Part shown: positions 16,924-25,577 of the stretch, one piece after another
Layout: every line of letters begins with the position of its first letter
Position numbering within the stretch: the first letter of the stretch is position 1
Assembly: GCA_049840395.1 (NCBI GenBank)
Contig: JASGLD010000001.1
Span: 124,001-188,000 of the forward strand
DNA: 64,000 nt
Source: CAILZL01 sp049840395
GTDB lineage: Bacteria > Pseudomonadota > Gammaproteobacteria > Steroidobacterales > Steroidobacteraceae
Reading direction: 5' to 3'
Translations under genes and position numbers: made by a program
The notes under the pieces: generated by a model
Told to the model about the DNA's origin: nothing
The model's input: only the letters and a program-made list of their open reading frames with translations
Databases searched by the model: none

Positions 16924-18231
16924 TCAAGGCTTCAGAATCTCCGCCATGCCGACGATGGCCTCCGCGACTTCGACCATGCGCTTGTTTTGATTCATGGCGG
17001 TTTGTCGCATCAAGGCATAAGCCTGTTCTTCAGTTAGTTTGCGGTTGCTCATCAACAGGCCCTTGGCGCGGTCAACCGCTTTGCGTTCGTGCAGCGCGCT
17101 GCGCGCCGATTCCAATTGATGTCGCACATCATGGATGCGGCGCGATTGCGCCTGGATTACATCGAGAATCGAGCGCATCGGTTTGGGCTTCATGCCCTCC
17201 AGGTTATACAGACCCACGCCTTCAAGGCCGGCGTTAAGCGCCGGATCGGCATCCATGACCAGCATGGCAACGGGAGCGGGTTCGGCCAGGGCGTCGTGGT
17301 TCAAGCGTTCAAGGCTGTCCGATTCGGTTTCGACTTCCTGCAGCTTGCTTGCGCACAGTCGTTTGAGATCGGCATTGAGTTGCTCTTCGATGGTTTTCAT
17401 GGCATCGATGCGCTGTGTGATCTGTTCGTACCAGGCTTCGCCGGAAATGCCGGCAAGATTGTTTGCGCGGCCATTGCCCAGCACCACTTTACGCATGCGC
17501 TCCAGTTCGTTGGCTTCGCGACCGATGAATAAACGCTGCAGTGCGGTGGCCTGAGGTGGCAGGGCAAACTCGCGAAAGATATGGAATGCCTGTTCCTGCG
17601 CCGCAACCAGATGCTGCAGGCGTTGATGTTCGGTGGCCAACAAATGTCCACGCGAAAACGCGGCGCCCGCGGTGGCGCGTTCCTGCCCTGCGAATTCCTT
17701 GCCCTGTGCGAAGTTAACCAACGCCACCAGTGCCCGTGACACCGCCGGATCGGCGGCGATGTCGGCGGCTTCGAATACCACGGCCAGCAGACTACCGATA
17801 ATGTCACTGAAAATTTTGACCGCATCCTGCGGCGCTAGCGTAAGCGCGAGGATCTGTTCGCGTATGCCCGGCAGCATGTCCAGTTCGTGAAAGGCGCAGG
17901 CCACGCGCGTGTAGAAGCGTGCGCCCGAGCTCATGCGGTCAAGTTGTTCATCTACATGTTCGAGACGCGCTCGTACCACTTGTTCGAGTTCACGACATTC
18001 GGCGCTGCGTTGCGCCAAACGTTGTGCGAATTGTTCGCCATGCGAGCCGAGCAATATCGATGAGGCGCCGCGTTCTTTTTGCAGTGCATGAATCAGCCCG
18101 CTGATATCGCCGACCAATTCGCTCAAAATGCTTAGTTGCTTGAGGTCGCGTATGCGGCAGAGTTTGGCGGATCGCAAAAACCGCGTTGCCGGCGTGACGT
18201 CGCCTGCATCAGAGGCTGCTTTCTTGGACAT
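16924..18231 (-). CDS. Nitrate/nitrite-sensing NIT-ANTAR transcription antiterminator (NasR-like)
   Basis: The 435-aa protein begins at ATG 18231 with AGGTGG six bases upstream. Residues about 35-280 form a NIT domain (LIHALQKERGASS near the start, later RANELERMRKVVLG-like helices), the all-helical nitrate/nitrite sensor of NasR. A linker precedes a C-terminal ANTAR domain (about 365-425: LHERKAVDRAKGLLM, EEQAYALMRQTAMN), which binds paired RNA hairpins and prevents termination. NasR controls nitrate assimilation operons, but no nitrate or nitrite reductase or transporter gene is in this window, so the target lies elsewhere. It converges on the phosphotransferase-like gene with only 13 bases between stop codons. 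Soluble; no receiver domain. The family call is strong; the ligand is inferred from the NIT domain. Confidence 0.85.
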   Translation of the reverse strand: MSKKAASDAGDVTPATRFLRSAKLCRIRDLKQLSILSELVGDISGLIHALQKERGASSILLGSHGEQFAQRLAQRSAECRELEQVVRARLEHVDEQLDRMSSGARFYTRVACAFHELDMLPGIREQILALTLAPQDAVKIFSDIIGSLLAVVFEAADIAADPAVSRALVALVNFAQGKEFAGQERATAGAAFSRGHLLATEHQRLQHLVAAQEQAFHIFREFALPPQATALQRLFIGREANELERMRKVVLGNGRANNLAGISGEAWYEQITQRIDAMKTIEEQLNADLKRLCASKLQEVETESDSLERLNHDALAEPAPVAMLVMDADPALNAGLEGVGLYNLEGMKPKPMRSILDVIQAQSRRIHDVRHQLESARSALHERKAVDRAKGLLMSNRKLTEEQAYALMRQTAMNQNKRMVEVAEAIVGMAEILKP

Positions 18232-18516
18232 GATCCACCTTGAGGTGCGGCAACAGCGCCGACCTGATATGTGGGACACATGGTAACGGCGCCCGCTGCA
18301 CTTTTGTTGATTGTGGGCAGTGCAGATGCAAAGAAACGCCGAATTAACAGCTCGGTTTGTTCTTCATTTATGAAGTTGTATCGAATGAGTGCAAACAATG
18401 CGCATGCAAAAATGGCATCGCACTAAGACGGGTCAGTGCGTGTCCCAAGGGTTGCTTCCATTTTTCTGACAGCAAGAGTCGAGCTGTAAGTAGGCAGATT
18501 AACGGCAGATGAATCT

Positions 18517-19800
18517 ATGATCCCTGTGCGCCCCCGTCTTAATTTGCCGACACGAGACCATCGCATGTTGCATCTCGAATTGCTTACGCGGAAAGACGCC
18601 GGTTTTGTTTATAGGACCGCGCTGTTACGAAATGATGGAGCAATCGGGACAACCAAGATCACCTACAAGATGTACGGTGATGCGATTACGGAGCAGCCTT
18701 CATCCCTGGATGGTTTTGCCTTTGCCGTGATTCTGCACGCCATGAAGCAGGGCAAGCCATTGCAGATTCATGGTCCGGTGACTCGTCAAGCGCTATGCAA
18801 TCTTGAAGAATTGCAGCAGGCGTGGAGTTTGTGGCGACCCAATCATTATCATCACATCGATATCGATGCGGATGAGGTCATCGATCGCTTGCCGGCTGTG
18901 GGCAACAAAGCTATTTGTGCGTTTTCAGGTGGACTGGATTCCACCTTCACGGCGCTACGGCATCGTCTCAAACTTGCGGGCAGCGGCAGCTACGATGTGC
19001 GTTCCATGTTGATGGTGCAGGGGTTCGATATCGGTTTTGATAATGACGATTACTTCGAGCGCGCCGTTGAACGGGCCCGGCCATTTGTCGAGAGGCTCAA
19101 TGTCGATATGCGCTTCATCACCACCAACAGCGAAAATCCGCTGTTCCAGGATTGGGAGGATTCGCATGGTGCGGAGCTCGCCTGCTGTCTGCATCAGTTT
19201 GCCGATGAGTTTCAATACGGCCTGATCGGCAGCACCAAACCTTACGATGGCCTGGTGTTGCCGTACGGCTCCAATCCCGCCACCGATCATCTGTTATCGG
19301 GTGGCGGTTTTGCCATCGTGCATGATGGCTCGGGGTTTTCGCGCACGGCCAAGGCCGAAGTGGTGTCGCGCTATGATTTCGCCGTTGAGCAATTGCGGGT
19401 TTGTTATGCCGGCAAGCTGCAATACAAGAACTGTGGGCGTTGCGAAAAATGTTTGCGCACTTATTTAAATTTTCTAGCTGCCGGCAACGATAAGCCGGCG
19501 TGCTTCGATAGATTTCCCGACCTGGAACAGATCGCCAATATCAAAACCTATAGCCAGGCGCAGCTGGCAGAGCTGACCTCGATTGTCGAGCATGCCGCGC
19601 GTAAAGGTATCCGGGCGCCTTGGTTGCAAGCCGTGCAGCGATCTATCGATAGTTTTACGCCGCGTAGCAGGGCCGGCCATACCCTGACTAAAACCATGAT
19701 CGGCGCGCGACGCTGTGTCAGCCGTGGACTGGATCATGTCGGCTTGAAGCAGCCGATCAAGGCTGCACTGCACTGGCTTTACGAACGCACGGCCGCCTGA
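18517..19800 (+). CDS. PP-loop ATPase with a QueC-like cysteine cluster
   Basis: A 427-aa soluble protein. The PP-loop SGGLDST (137-143) binds ATP and adenylates a substrate in enzymes such as QueC, NadE and tRNA thiolases. Near residues 306-312 is NCGRCEKC (Cys306, Cys309, Cys312), a zinc- or metal-binding cluster placed as in QueC-type 7-cyano-7-deazaguanine synthases, whose C-terminal Cys motif is related. The protein is much longer than QueC (about 230 aa), with a 110-residue N-terminal domain and an 80-residue C-terminal tail, and there are no queuosine pathway genes beside it. It belongs to a poorly described branch of alpha-hydrolase/PP-loop proteins, so the substrate is unknown. Stand-alone gene; the ATG at 18517 has a weak ribosome site and ATG 18565 is an alternative. 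Confidence 0.75.
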   Translation: MIPVRPRLNLPTRDHRMLHLELLTRKDAGFVYRTALLRNDGAIGTTKITYKMYGDAITEQPSSLDGFAFAVILHAMKQGKPLQIHGPVTRQALCNLEELQQAWSLWRPNHYHHIDIDADEVIDRLPAVGNKAICAFSGGLDSTFTALRHRLKLAGSGSYDVRSMLMVQGFDIGFDNDDYFERAVERARPFVERLNVDMRFITTNSENPLFQDWEDSHGAELACCLHQFADEFQYGLIGSTKPYDGLVLPYGSNPATDHLLSGGGFAIVHDGSGFSRTAKAEVVSRYDFAVEQLRVCYAGKLQYKNCGRCEKCLRTYLNFLAAGNDKPACFDRFPDLEQIANIKTYSQAQLAELTSIVEHAARKGIRAPWLQAVQRSIDSFTPRSRAGHTLTKTMIGARRCVSRGLDHVGLKQPIKAALHWLYERTAA

Positions 19801-19940
19801 CTTTTATTCATTAAATAAGAATTCAATAGACAAGATTTGTGTGCAGGGTTCTCCGGCTGCTCGATAACAATTATTCTTGTTGGCGAGAAATATAAGTTGC
19901 GGCGTAGCGAGCGCTGCACTATTCAGCCAAGGAGAATCAG

Positions 19941-21461
19941 ATGATTGCAACAGCGGAGTTCAGGGGTTTGCAGGTTCGCCACGCAGCGCTGCTGGCGTCG
20001 ATGGCACTGGTGATGCCAATTGCTATGGCACAGACCACTACTCAGGGGCCTGGTCAGGCACCTGCAGCAGGAATGGGCGCGGCACGTGCTGCAGGCAGCT
20101 TTCCCAATCCTTTGGCGGGTGTGGTGTACACGCCGGCCATTTACATCGACGGCGGTAAGTATCTCGTCGAAAAATCGGTGCCGGCCGATGTCTCCGGCGG
20201 CAGTGTGACCAACACCGAAGCTTCAGGGGTCAAGATCACGGCGCGCGCCGACAAGATCGGTGGCTTGTATGTGAAAGGCAGCGAATACACCTTGTCCGAT
20301 GCCACGATTGATCTGGTAGGCAACTCCGGCCAGTTGGATGACAACACCGGCATCGGCGCAGGTGTAGTGGCGGGTGAAGGCTCTACGGTGACCTTGAAGA
20401 AGGTCAAGATCACCACCAATGGCTTGAAGGCTGCGGCAGCTACCGCAGCGGGCGGCACGCTGAAGGTTTATGACTCCACCTTGATTGCCAATGGCGGCAA
20501 GGTGCCGTACGAGAACACGCTCATCGGTACCGGCCCAGGCTATGTCGGACCGCCGGAGCCGCTGGGCATTACCGGCAATGCACGCGCTACCAATGTGGTT
20601 GGCAACAGCAAGGCTTACTACTACAACTCCACCATCATTGCTTCTGGCTGGGGTGCCATGTCCACCGACTCCGCCTCGCCGGCGGTGTATCTGGAAGTCA
20701 ACGACTCCATCGTGCGCGTGACTGACAGCGGCTACGGCACCTACGCGGACAATGGTTGCATCGATGTGTTCAATAACACCCAGTTCAGCTCGGCGACTTA
20801 CAGCGGCATCATTTCCGGCAACGGCAAGATCTACTTTAACAATGTCACTGAAGACAAGGCAGTGAATAGCGTGATGATTCACGGTCCGGGTCCGGACTTC
20901 ACGCGCATTGCTACGCTGGAAATCAAGGGCGGCAAGCTGGCCACCAAGGAAGCGGTGGTGCTGGTGAAGAGTCACAACGCGGACATCGTCATGGATGGCG
21001 TGAAGCTGGCGCCCAAGAGTGGCGTGTTGCTGCAATCGGTGATCAATGACAGCAAGCGTTCTGCCATGGCGCGTTGGTTGGCCAGCGATAAGAGCACGAC
21101 GCCTGCCACCAGTCCCATCACCGGCGTTCGTGCCACGTTCCGCAACATGAGCATGAGCGGCAATATCGTGCACGACGATACCATGCGCACTATGACGTTG
21201 AACCTGGCGGGTACGACGTTCAAGGGAGCGGTCACCGGCTCGATCTATACCATCACCGATGTATCGATTGCATTGGATGCAAGTAGTAAGTGGACTGCGA
21301 CTAAAGATTCACGTGTAACCTTGATGGGTGGCACTGATGTGAAAGCTTTTGATGCACCCAAGGGTGTGACCATTACGGCGATTGCCGGTAAGGACACCAC
21401 TTTGAAGGGCAGCTACAAGCTGCCCAGTGGTGGCACCTTGACGGTGAAGGCGCCGGCTTGA
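19941..21461 (+). CDS. Exported beta-helix-like surface or periplasmic protein
   Basis: The 506-aa protein has a strong ribosome site (AAGGAGA) before ATG 19941 and a signal peptide ending PIAMA. The mature protein is rich in Gly, Thr, Val and Asn, with short repeating strands (GLYVKGSEYTLSDATI, STVTLKKVKITTNG, GTLKVYDSTLIANG). This is the pattern of a right-handed parallel beta-helix, as in pectate lyases, adhesins and passenger domains. No lyase catalytic motif, autotransporter barrel or sorting tail is visible. It shares a leader segment (VRHAALL) with the exported hydrolase-CMD protein at 24206. The function is unknown; surface attachment or polysaccharide binding would fit the fold. It stands alone between a PP-loop gene and a mosaic repeat. 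Confidence 0.75.
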   Translation: MIATAEFRGLQVRHAALLASMALVMPIAMAQTTTQGPGQAPAAGMGAARAAGSFPNPLAGVVYTPAIYIDGGKYLVEKSVPADVSGGSVTNTEASGVKITARADKIGGLYVKGSEYTLSDATIDLVGNSGQLDDNTGIGAGVVAGEGSTVTLKKVKITTNGLKAAAATAAGGTLKVYDSTLIANGGKVPYENTLIGTGPGYVGPPEPLGITGNARATNVVGNSKAYYYNSTIIASGWGAMSTDSASPAVYLEVNDSIVRVTDSGYGTYADNGCIDVFNNTQFSSATYSGIISGNGKIYFNNVTEDKAVNSVMIHGPGPDFTRIATLEIKGGKLATKEAVVLVKSHNADIVMDGVKLAPKSGVLLQSVINDSKRSAMARWLASDKSTTPATSPITGVRATFRNMSMSGNIVHDDTMRTMTLNLAGTTFKGAVTGSIYTITDVSIALDASSKWTATKDSRVTLMGGTDVKAFDAPKGVTITAIAGKDTTLKGSYKLPSGGTLTVKAPA

Positions 21462-21501
21462 GTTGAAGCTTAGGTTGGTGTGATTTCGTATGCTTTGGGA
21501 G

Positions 21502-21652
21502 TGCCCCCACCCTAACCCTCCCCCGTGGAACGGGGGAGGGGATCAATCTTCTCTGCGTCATGTGGGAGCGGCAACAGCGATCTTTTCCTCCCCGTTCCAC
21601 GGGGGGGGCGACTGCATGGATGCAGGAAGTAGAGCAACGCAGGGAGCAGTTG
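21502..21652. repeat. Mosaic intergenic repeat, copy 1
   Basis: This stretch opens with TGCCCCCACCCTAACCCTC (21502-21520), followed by a perfect 11-bp stem (CCCTCCCCCGT at 21516-21526, ACGGGGGAGGG at 21530-21540). It ends with a 44-base block (21609-21652) that recurs inverted at 44134-44177 with 41 of 44 bases matching. The opening 19 bases recur in the same orientation at 44113. It lies between two convergent genes and may act as a terminator for both. Confidence 0.8.
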
Positions 21653-21671
21653 CCGAGGGCAGGGGGCAATC

Positions 21672-23876
21672 TCAATTCAAGAGAAATATCGAATCGGATT
21701 TCGCATTCGAATACGGCGCTGCAGCTGCAGATTCCGGTGCGATGACGAACGAATAAGTCTGCGCGTCCCAGCGGCCGCGGCTCCATGAATTAGGTACTTC
21801 CGCGGCCGGCACCGGCTGGCTGATAAGGAAGCCTTGTGCTTCATCGCAGCCCCATTTCGCCAGCATGTCCCAATGGGTGGGCGCCGCCACACCTTCTGCG
21901 ACGATCTTGAGATTAAGTGATTTGGCGATGTCGATGATGCTGGTGATCAAGCTCGGGCGTTGCTGTTCCGCTTCAATCGTCGTGGTGAAGCTGCGATCGA
22001 TCTTCAATACATCCAGCGGCAGTTGTCGCAGATAACTTAGCGACGAGAAGCCGGTGCCGAAATCGTCCAGGGCAATGCTGCAGCCCAGTTTCTTGATGGC
22101 ATGCAGCAACTCAATGGCCGACTCGGCGTCATCGATCAATGAACTTTCGGTGACTTCGATTTGCAGGAAGTTCGGTTCGATCAACTGCGCCGCGCAGGCG
22201 TCGCGAATGATGGTGACAACCTCATCGGAAGCAAACTGCTGCGGTGAGACGTTGACGGCCACAGGAATAGTACCGAGGCCGGCAGCGCGCCACTCAGCCA
22301 TCTGTTTGACGGCTCGTTCGATAACCCATCGGCCCAGTTCGGTAATCAATCCGGTGCGTTCGGCAATGGGAATGAAAATGGCCGGGGGGACATAAGCCTT
22401 GTTGCCGCGGCGCCAGCGCAACAGCGCTTCGAAGCCGACAATGCGGCCATCGCTCAGATTCAATTTGGGCTGGTAGTGCAGCTGCAACTGATCGCGCTCG
22501 ATGGCGTTATGCAGCTCCGATTCAAGTCGGGCCTGCTCACGCGAACGCACCACGGCGCCCATGACGGAGTTGGCGCCATGCGAATTCTGGCTGGTTTCGC
22601 TCATCTCGAAATATTCGGAGGCCAAATGCGCCGATTGCAATAGCTCGTCCGGACTGGAGCCATCGCGTGGCCAACTGGAGATGCCGAATTTCAAAGTGAT
22701 CGGCGCCATGCGTTCATCGGCGCGCAAGGCTGCTTGTGCGGCGCTCAGCATCATGCTGATCAAGTTGGCCAGGCTCTTGTCATCGATGAGATTGGGTACG
22801 AACACGACAAACTCGCCGCCGGTGACGCGTACCAGTGCCTGACCTTTGCGAGGGTCGATACGAAATACCTGCTCGCTGCGCGACAGGCTGTCTTCCAAGG
22901 TCTCAGCGAATTTGCGCAGGGCGCTGCCACCGACTTGATAACCCTGGCGACGATAAAAATCCGCCAGTCCATTCAAACGTACCAGCAGCACACTGCCTTG
23001 CGGATTGCCGGCTACGGCGCGAATCAATGCATGGATCACACGATCGCGCGGCCGCAGGCCCAGCGTGGTGTCGAGCATGCGATTGACGGCGTCGCTGGTG
23101 TTGCGACTGGTTTGTGCAGTGATGTCCTGCGCCACGATGTCGACACGTCGTCGATTGTCGTCACCGGTGGGGCGACCGGTGAGACGGATGCGACGCTTGT
23201 GATTACGTTCGATCGTTAAATCGCATTCGAATTCAAAGCCGTTGCCTTCGTCGAAGGCTTCGGTGAGCAGGCTGGCAAGATGCTCGCGTGCGACTTCATC
23301 GCAATTGGCGAACAGCTTCTGCCAGTGTCGCGATTGATTGCCATCGCGGCGTTCGTTCCAGCCAGAGCCGGTAAGTCCCAGCAGCGCCGCCAATGGTGCG
23401 GTGACGACACAGCTCTGGCTCTCCGCGTCGATGGTCACGGTGGCGATGCGACTCAGTTCCAGCAAGGCGTCGAGATCGGCGCGCTGTTGTTTCAATGATT
23501 CCATGGCCAGCAATTGCAACAGTTGTTGGGCAATGGCAGGCCATTCAAACGGGGGCGTAAAGAGGCCGGCCAGGCCCAGCGCTGCGGCTGCGCTGCGTTC
23601 GATGCTGCTGCCTATCATCGCCAGCGCCGGGCGGTAGTCGGGGTTGGCATTGCGAATCAATGCACAAAGCGCTGCTGGATCTTTGACCGTCGCATCGATG
23701 GCCAAGACCACTGCCAAGGTTTCTGCAGCAGCCACGATGGTGCGTGCCTGATTGATGTCGGTAACGTAGTGAACCGGAACCGGTAGCTGCTCCAATGCGA
23801 TGCGCGCCGCACGACTGTTGGTCAGGCCGTTTGGATCGACAATCAGCAATGGATATTTTTTGGTCGAAGCTAGCAT
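21672..23876 (-). CDS. c-di-GMP phosphodiesterase with degenerate receiver, PAS and degenerate GGDEF domains, and intact EAL
   Basis: A 734-aa soluble protein. Residues 8-125 look like a receiver fold without the standard Asp/Lys set (LLIVDPNG). A PAS-like segment spans about 135-260. The GGDEF domain (about 290-450) reads TGGEF where GG(D/E)EF is expected, so cyclase activity is probably lost and the domain may be a GTP sensor. The EAL domain (about 470-715) keeps EALLR near 482, NVSPQQF, EVTES, DDFGTGFSS, KIDRSF, AEGV and GCDEAQGFLISQP, the metal and catalytic residues needed to hydrolyse c-di-GMP to pGpG. Its product balance would oppose the cyclase at 5692-7074. It ends next to a mosaic repeat, and the last 12 residues are not typical of EAL proteins. 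ATG at 23876; ribosome site unclear. Confidence 0.9.
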   Translation of the reverse strand: MLASTKKYPLLIVDPNGLTNSRAARIALEQLPVPVHYVTDINQARTIVAAAETLAVVLAIDATVKDPAALCALIRNANPDYRPALAMIGSSIERSAAAALGLAGLFTPPFEWPAIAQQLLQLLAMESLKQQRADLDALLELSRIATVTIDAESQSCVVTAPLAALLGLTGSGWNERRDGNQSRHWQKLFANCDEVAREHLASLLTEAFDEGNGFEFECDLTIERNHKRRIRLTGRPTGDDNRRRVDIVAQDITAQTSRNTSDAVNRMLDTTLGLRPRDRVIHALIRAVAGNPQGSVLLVRLNGLADFYRRQGYQVGGSALRKFAETLEDSLSRSEQVFRIDPRKGQALVRVTGGEFVVFVPNLIDDKSLANLISMMLSAAQAALRADERMAPITLKFGISSWPRDGSSPDELLQSAHLASEYFEMSETSQNSHGANSVMGAVVRSREQARLESELHNAIERDQLQLHYQPKLNLSDGRIVGFEALLRWRRGNKAYVPPAIFIPIAERTGLITELGRWVIERAVKQMAEWRAAGLGTIPVAVNVSPQQFASDEVVTIIRDACAAQLIEPNFLQIEVTESSLIDDAESAIELLHAIKKLGCSIALDDFGTGFSSLSYLRQLPLDVLKIDRSFTTTIEAEQQRPSLITSIIDIAKSLNLKIVAEGVAAPTHWDMLAKWGCDEAQGFLISQPVPAAEVPNSWSRGRWDAQTYSFVIAPESAAAAPYSNAKSDSIFLLN

Positions 23877-24205
23877 CGGTTTAGGGTGGGAACGCTTAAT
23901 CAGCCTCTGGCGCGGTGCCGGGCTTGAGCTGTAACGGCAATGACCGTTGATTCTTAAGTATTGTTGTCTCGGTAAAACCAGGGTGTTATCGCACTAATGA
24001 GGCAAGTTATGTCAGGACAAGCTGCTGCATGCCCGGACAAATTGTGCGGTAGGTCCGTTGCAGCCATTCCGATTTTCGGTTCCGGAGAATGGAACATTGC
24101 TGCGGTAAATCAGTGGTGAGTTAGATTCTCTTGCGCCTGCAGACTAAGATCGACCGGACCATTGACCACTTCATAAAAACCAACTGCTCGTCAAAGGCAG
24201 CGGCA
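23877..24205. other. Divergent intergenic region, no gene seen
   Basis: 329 bases lie between the start codons of the EAL protein and the hydrolase-CMD fusion, so both promoters should be here. A loose dyad (CCATTC ... GAATGG with an inner CCGATTTTCGG) spans about 24065-24092. I could not choose promoter boxes with confidence. The frame of the downstream gene is open back to 24131, but that part is not signal-peptide-like. Confidence 0.5.
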
Positions 24206-25456
24206 ATGCAATCAAGACATGTTCGCCATGCGGCTCTGCTCTGCGGTCTATTGGGATTCTTGAGTCTAAATATGCAAGTTATTGCCCAAGTTATTACTCA
24301 GGGTGCATCGCCAACAAATAGGGCCGGCGATGATCGGTTACAGACATCGGAATATGGCGCAGGCTCGCCGGTGTTGTTACTGGCATTGGCGAACAGCCCT
24401 GCTGAATTTGAATCGGTGGCTGCGCAGATAGGCCAGGCCGGTTTTCATGTGATGTTGCTACGCAAGCAAGCCAAGACGTCAGTTCCAACCCTGTCTGAAA
24501 GCCTTGAGAACTCTTCGGCAGTATTGCTGCGTTTCACTGCGCCGGCGGTGATCATCGCAGGCAACAGCGATGCAGAAGTTGCGCGTCAGCTGGCGCTACG
24601 CTATCCCGAGCATGTGCGTGGTCTGGTGCTGGCCAGTGAGTCGGCGGCTGCGGTGCGTGCCAATGAAGTCATCCCTGCGGCGGCGACGTTGTATATACAA
24701 GGCAAGCGCAAACCGGATCGACTCGCAGTCGAGCGTGCACAGATGGAGTGGGGCAGTCGCCTGAGTTTGATTGAGATTGCCGATGCCGGAGCTATGCCAT
24801 TGAGTGAGCAACCGCAACGCAGTGGCGAGGCCGTCGTCAAATGGTTGCAAGGTCCGGCACTGTCTTCGCTGGATGCCAAGGCGCGCATTGCGCTGCCTGA
24901 TGATGCCTCGTTATCGGCGCAACAACAGGCGTTGCGCAAGCAAATGCTGGAGTCACTTAATTCTCCGGCGGGTAGTCGAGTGGGCGCAGTGGGTCCGCGT
25001 GCCGTGTTGCTGCACGATCCAAAATTGGTGCAAGGCTATACGGCCATGGGTGATGTCATGGCGACCGCGCCGGTGCCGCTGCGCTATAAAGAGTTGGCCA
25101 TTCTGGTGACGGCGCGCGCCATGGATTCGGACTACGAATGGGCGGCGCATGAGCGTGCCGCTTTGAATGCCGGTGTACCCGCAGCCGTGGTGTCCGCCAT
25201 CAAAGTAGGTCGTGTGCCGGTTTTCGATAGCGCGGCGGATCGCATCGTCTATAACTACGCCGATGAGTTGCATCGTAATCACAAGCTGAGCGATACGACT
25301 TACCAACAGGCCTGGGACTTGCTGGGCACCAATGGCCTGTTGAATCTCACCGTGGTGATCGGTCACTACGTCAATGTGGCCATGACCTTGAATGCGCATC
25401 AGTTGGCATTGCCGGCCAATGCGCAACCCTTGCCGCCGCGCGACGCGTCTAAGTAA
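24206..25456 (+). CDS. Exported fusion of a degenerate alpha/beta-hydrolase and a carboxymuconolactone-decarboxylase-like domain
   Basis: From ATG 24206 the protein (416 aa) has a signal peptide (leader VRHAALL, ending near VIAQ). Residues about 40-230 resemble an alpha/beta-hydrolase: a nucleophile-elbow-like GNSDA is followed by RYPEHVRGLVLAS, but the usual GxSxG and a clear catalytic His are not evident. From about 265 onward there is a CMD/AhpD-type helical domain (RYKELAILVTARAM, WAAHERAALNAG, IVYNYADELHRN) without the CxxC pair of peroxidase-active AhpD. Such CMD proteins may be gamma-carboxymuconolactone decarboxylases or cofactor-free hydrolases. It lies 121 bases upstream of an exported NTF2-like gene on the same strand, probably one operon for a periplasmic small-molecule reaction. 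Substrate unknown. Confidence 0.75.
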   Translation: MQSRHVRHAALLCGLLGFLSLNMQVIAQVITQGASPTNRAGDDRLQTSEYGAGSPVLLLALANSPAEFESVAAQIGQAGFHVMLLRKQAKTSVPTLSESLENSSAVLLRFTAPAVIIAGNSDAEVARQLALRYPEHVRGLVLASESAAAVRANEVIPAAATLYIQGKRKPDRLAVERAQMEWGSRLSLIEIADAGAMPLSEQPQRSGEAVVKWLQGPALSSLDAKARIALPDDASLSAQQQALRKQMLESLNSPAGSRVGAVGPRAVLLHDPKLVQGYTAMGDVMATAPVPLRYKELAILVTARAMDSDYEWAAHERAALNAGVPAAVVSAIKVGRVPVFDSAADRIVYNYADELHRNHKLSDTTYQQAWDLLGTNGLLNLTVVIGHYVNVAMTLNAHQLALPANAQPLPPRDASK

Positions 25457-25577
25457 GCCGCTTGCATAGAGCTGACTACTGAACTTGAGAGAGTGGCGCG
25501 TTGCACCCGCAATCTGTCAGCATGCGCGTTCGCGCTATTCCAGCGTTATTAAAATCGAAATCTGATCGGAGGGATGT

